Origin: CALGFH01 sp036003705
Lineage (GTDB): Bacteria > Actinomycetota > CALGFH01
Direction: 5' to 3'
DNA: 8,435 nucleotides
NCBI GenBank assembly: GCA_036003705.1
Contig: DASYSE010000050.1
Span: 1 to 8,435, forward strand
Within the stretch, counting starts at the first letter, position 1. Each line of letters starts with the position of its first letter. Under the pieces are notes generated by a model. The model made no database searches. It saw nothing but the letters and a program-made list of their open reading frames with translations, and was not told the origin of the DNA. A program made the translations under genes and the position numbers. Shown here piece after piece: positions 6,267-8,435 of this stretch.

Positions 6267-6346
6267 GGCCAAGTGCCGTCGATCGGGGCCGGGTCCCCGC
6301 CAGGTCCTCGCCCGGCCCTGGTCCCGTCCCTGAGTGCCCTCGTGCC

Positions 6347-6368
6347 TGTCGGCCAGGCATGCCAAGAT
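6347..6368 (+). promoter_or_regulatory. Candidate PafBC-type (DNA-damage) promoter for the AlkA-like gene
   Basis: TGTCGGCC (6347-6354), 8 nt, and CAAGAT (6363-6368) resemble the mycobacterial RecA-independent damage promoter, TGTCRGTG-N8-TANNNT: six of eight positions match in the first box, while the -10 has a C in place of the first T. The -10 ends 7 nt before the ATG at 6376 and no Shine-Dalgarno is seen, so the mRNA may be leaderless. The motif is recalled, not searched. Confidence 0.35.
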
Positions 6369-6375
6369 CCGGGCG

Positions 6376-7290
6376 ATGTCCGCCGCCCAGCTTCCGCTCG
6401 AGACCGTGGTCCGGCCGCGCCTGCCGGTCGACCTTCGTCTGACCCTCGGGCCGTTGCGCCGGGGCCCTGGCGACCCGACGACCCTGGTCGACCGCTCGGG
6501 CGCCTGGTGGCGGGCGACCAGGACGCCGCAGGGCCCGGCCACCGCCCGCTACACCGCCGCCGGCGGTGCGATCCGGGTGGACGCGTGGGGGCCGGGGGCC
6601 GAGTGGTGCCTGGCCGCAGCGCCCGAGCTGCTCGGGGCGCGCGACACCCTGGACGGCTTCTCCCCTACCGGCCTGGTCGCCGAACTCCACCACCGCTTCC
6701 CCGGCCTGCGCATCTCCCGCTCCCTGGCGGTGTTCGAGGCCCTGCTGCCCTCGATCCTGGAGCAGAAGGTCGCCGGGCTGGAGGCCAGGAACTCCTTCAG
6801 GGCGATCGTCCGCGCCTGGGGCGAACCGGCCCCCGGCCCGCGGCCGCTGCTGCTGCAGCCGACCCCCGCGGCGATCGCGGTCACACCCTACTGGTCCTTC
6901 CATCCGTTCGGGGTGGAACGCAAGCGGACCACCGCGATCCTGATGGCGGCCAGCCGCGCCCGCCGGGTCGAGGAGACCGTCGCCCTGCCTGCGGCCGAGG
7001 CCCACCGCCGCCTCCAGGCCCTCCCGGGCGTCGGGCCGTGGACCTCGGCCGAGGTCGCGATCGTGGCCCTCGGCGACGCCGACGCCGTCTCGGTGGGCGA
7101 CTTCCACCTCCCCCACCTGGTCAGCTACGTCCTTGCCGGCGAACCCCGCGGCACCGACGAGCGCATGCTGGAGCTGCTCTCCCCCTGGCCCGGCCACCGC
7201 GGCCGGGTCGCGCGCCTGCTCACCCAGTCCGGCCGCTACCCGCCCCGACGCGGCCCCCGCATGCCGCTGCGCTCCTACACCCGGATCTGA
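6376..7290 (+). CDS. AlkA-like DNA-3-methyladenine glycosylase (HhH-GPD superfamily)
   Basis: The 304-aa protein resembles actinobacterial AlkA-type glycosylases, which cut alkylated bases from DNA to begin base excision repair. The N-terminal domain carries VDLRLTLGPLRRGPGDPT (18-35), a pattern I associate with this actinobacterial group. The helix-hairpin-helix is LQALPGVGPWTSAEVAIVAL at 213-232, followed by the likely catalytic aspartate D242 in VGDFHLP, the place of Asp238 in E. coli AlkA. No four-cysteine iron-sulfur cluster is present, which argues against EndoIII or MutY. ATG 6376 was preferred over an in-frame GTG at 6334 because the extra 14 residues show no family character and a promoter-like motif ends at 6368. 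It converges on the Nei gene with only 12 nt between stops. Exact substrate range is unknown. Confidence 0.88.
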   Translation: MSAAQLPLETVVRPRLPVDLRLTLGPLRRGPGDPTTLVDRSGAWWRATRTPQGPATARYTAAGGAIRVDAWGPGAEWCLAAAPELLGARDTLDGFSPTGLVAELHHRFPGLRISRSLAVFEALLPSILEQKVAGLEARNSFRAIVRAWGEPAPGPRPLLLQPTPAAIAVTPYWSFHPFGVERKRTTAILMAASRARRVEETVALPAAEAHRRLQALPGVGPWTSAEVAIVALGDADAVSVGDFHLPHLVSYVLAGEPRGTDERMLELLSPWPGHRGRVARLLTQSGRYPPRRGPRMPLRSYTRI

Positions 7291-7302
7291 GCGGGACGGC
7301 GG

Positions 7303-8112
7303 TCACCGCGCGCGACCCCGGGCCGGGCCGGGGCCCGGCTGGCAGGCCGGGCACCAGTAGGTGACGCGGTCGGTGTCGTAGCTGGGCTGGTCGGCCCTGC
7401 GGATCGGGGTGCCGCAGCGGCGGCAGGGCTTGCCGGTGCGGGCGGCCACCCAGCTGGTGTGGCCGGGTCGGGTGTCGCCGGTGGTGATCTGGCCGCCGGT
7501 GGTCCGGTTGGCCTCCATCAACCGCTTGAGCAGGTCGACCATGCCGTCGAGGTCCTCGACCCGCCCTACCGGCGTCCACGGGTCGACCCCGCGCAGGAAG
7601 CACACCTCGGACTTGTAGACGTTGCCCGGTCCGGCCAGGGCCCGCTGGTCGAGCAGCGCGGTCCCGATCGCCCGGTCGGGGTCGGCGCGCAGGCGGCGCA
7701 AGGCCTCGGCCGGGTCCCAGTCGGGGCCGAGCACGTCCGGGCCGAGGTGGCCGACGACCTCGTGCTCGTTGCCGGTGGGCAGCAGCTCGCAGATGCCGAG
7801 GCGGAAGCCGACCGCCACCCAGGGCTCGGTCCGGAGCACGGCCCTGACCTGGAAGCCGGGGCCGCGCCAGCGCTCCTTGGGCCGGTACAGGTGCCAGGAG
7901 CCCTCCATCTTGAAGTGGGTGTGCAGGGTGGTCCCGGCGTCGGTGCGCAGCAGCAGATGCTTGCCGCGGGCGACCACCTCGCGCACCACCTCGCCGCTCA
8001 GGTCGGCGGTGGCGTAGCGGGGCACCCGGAAGTCGGTGGCCAGCAGCCGCCGGCCGGCCAGGGCGTCGTGCAGCCGGGTGGCGGCCAGGAAGACCGTGTC
8101 CCCCTCGGGCAC
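7303..8112 (-). CDS. nei: Fpg/Nei-family DNA glycosylase/AP lyase (endonuclease VIII-like)
   Basis: The 269-aa enzyme removes oxidised bases and nicks the abasic site. The N-terminal MPEGDTVF supplies the catalytic P2 and E3; because Pro2 must be N-terminal after methionine removal, the GTG at 8110-8112 is fixed as the start. Other features are the conserved lysine K51 in ARGKHLLL, the H2TH domain (about 120-205) with N164 in AGPGNVYKSE, and a C-terminal zinc finger with C230, C233, C254 and C257, whose hairpin bears R249. MPEGDTV favours the Nei branch over Fpg (MutM, usually MPELPEV), and mycobacterial Nei2 is the closest match I know of. It begins 9 nt after the stop of the upstream lhr gene, so the two are probably co-transcribed and coupled. 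Confidence 0.93.
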   Translation of the reverse strand: MPEGDTVFLAATRLHDALAGRRLLATDFRVPRYATADLSGEVVREVVARGKHLLLRTDAGTTLHTHFKMEGSWHLYRPKERWRGPGFQVRAVLRTEPWVAVGFRLGICELLPTGNEHEVVGHLGPDVLGPDWDPAEALRRLRADPDRAIGTALLDQRALAGPGNVYKSEVCFLRGVDPWTPVGRVEDLDGMVDLLKRLMEANRTTGGQITTGDTRPGHTSWVAARTGKPCRRCGTPIRRADQPSYDTDRVTYWCPACQPGPGPARGRAR

Positions 8113-8121
8113 CGGGGCCGC

Positions 8122-8435
8122 CTAGCCTCGGAGCCGGAGGCCGCGGGCGGTGGGACGGAACCCGGCCTCGGTGAGCGCCCTGGCCAGGGGGGTGTCGAAC
8201 ACCGTCCCGCCGTCGGCCTTCTCGACCGCGAGCCGGCCGAGGGCGCCGTCGCGCACCGCCAGGGCGAGGGCGTCGGCGGCGCGGCCGAGCCGGTCGCGGT
8301 CGTCGGTGAAGGTCAGCAGGCTGCGGCCGCCCTTCTCGACGTAGAGGACGAGCTCGCCGTCGACCAGGGCGACCACCGCGCCGGCCTTGCGGCCGGGACG
8401 GTGGCCGGGGCGGCCGTCGCCCTCGCCGGGGCGGT
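8122..8435 (-). CDS. lhr: C-terminal end of Lhr-type ATP-dependent DNA helicase, 5' part outside window
   Basis: The last 103 residues are visible, entering from the right edge in an open frame and ending in TAG at 8122-8124. The sequence GHRPGRKAGAVVALVDGELV followed by LYVEKGGRSLLTF is a typical C-terminus of Lhr (large helicase-related) proteins, 3'-5' superfamily 2 helicases linked to DNA repair. The motor domains lie outside the window, so helicase activity cannot be judged. An in-frame GTG at 8376 is internal, since homology to Lhr continues upstream of it. The next gene, nei, follows after 9 nt; lhr and nei are also neighbours in Mycobacterium, which supports both calls. Confidence 0.82.
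   Translation of the reverse strand, partial: RPGEGDGRPGHRPGRKAGAVVALVDGELVLYVEKGGRSLLTFTDDRDRLGRAADALALAVRDGALGRLAVEKADGGTVFDTPLARALTEAGFRPTARGLRLRG

Noticed and set aside
6119..6442. Repeat-encoded PRRPGS-rich peptide through the minisatellite
   Set aside because: The frame is open only because the repeat lacks stops; there is no supported start, and the last repeat spacing (20 bp) breaks the phase.
5758..7197. 479-codon minus-strand open frame across the EspC-like gene, the minisatellite and the AlkA-like gene
   Set aside because: It is open because of base composition. It has no recognisable domain, no ribosome binding site I could support, and reads opposite two genes with clear family motifs.
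7298..7308. GCGGT-C-ACCGC inverted repeat at the AlkA-like/nei junction as a shared terminator
   Set aside because: As RNA only four pairs with a three-base loop could form and there is no T tract, so it is too weak to annotate.
6273..7364. 363-codon plus-strand frame overlapping the AlkA-like gene
   Set aside because: The AlkA-like frame alone carries the HhH motif and catalytic aspartate; this is a shifted shadow rich in R, P and G.

Overview
The window comes from a very GC-rich bacterial chromosome, most likely an actinomycete (Actinomycetota). The evidence is the codon composition, with G or C at most third positions and long spurious open frames opposite real genes. The gene content also fits: the order dapA - ribonuclease J - ftsK - RodZ-like HTH gene, an EspC/WXG100-type type VII secretion substrate, and an lhr-nei pair like the one in mycobacteria. 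Species cannot be told from this sequence alone.

Region 1 (about 1-5565, minus strand) is a housekeeping cluster read right to left. It holds dapA (lysine/diaminopimelate synthesis), a ribonuclease J gene overlapping dapA by 8 nt, ftsK (DNA translocase of the division septum), and the start of a membrane-anchored HTH_25/RodZ-like gene that runs off the left edge. Two spots in it need manual start calling. The ftsK start is ambiguous, with a small SD-led mini-ORF lying over it. The RodZ-like gene appears to start at CTG, behind a leader with competing inverted repeats.

Region 2 (5566-5791) is a divergent intergenic region. Its inner part is the least GC-rich stretch of the window. It holds a good dapA ribosome binding site, candidate promoters in both directions and two operator-like inverted repeats.

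Region 3 (5792-6375, plus strand) holds a lone 100-residue EspC-like protein with a C-terminal YxxxD type VII secretion signal and a repeated heptapeptide in its two helices. A GC-rich inverted repeat follows, then a seven-copy 18/21-bp minisatellite.

Region 4 (6376-8435) is a DNA repair group. An AlkA-like HhH-GPD glycosylase on the plus strand, possibly leaderless behind a PafBC-like promoter, converges on an Fpg/Nei-family glycosylase on the minus strand. The latter follows the C-terminal end of an Lhr helicase. The glycosylases remove alkylated and oxidised bases respectively, and Lhr-type helicases are implicated in repair, so the three likely serve base-damage tolerance. No complete novel multi-gene system is visible. 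The least explained items are the orphan type VII substrate, its control region and the minisatellite behind it.
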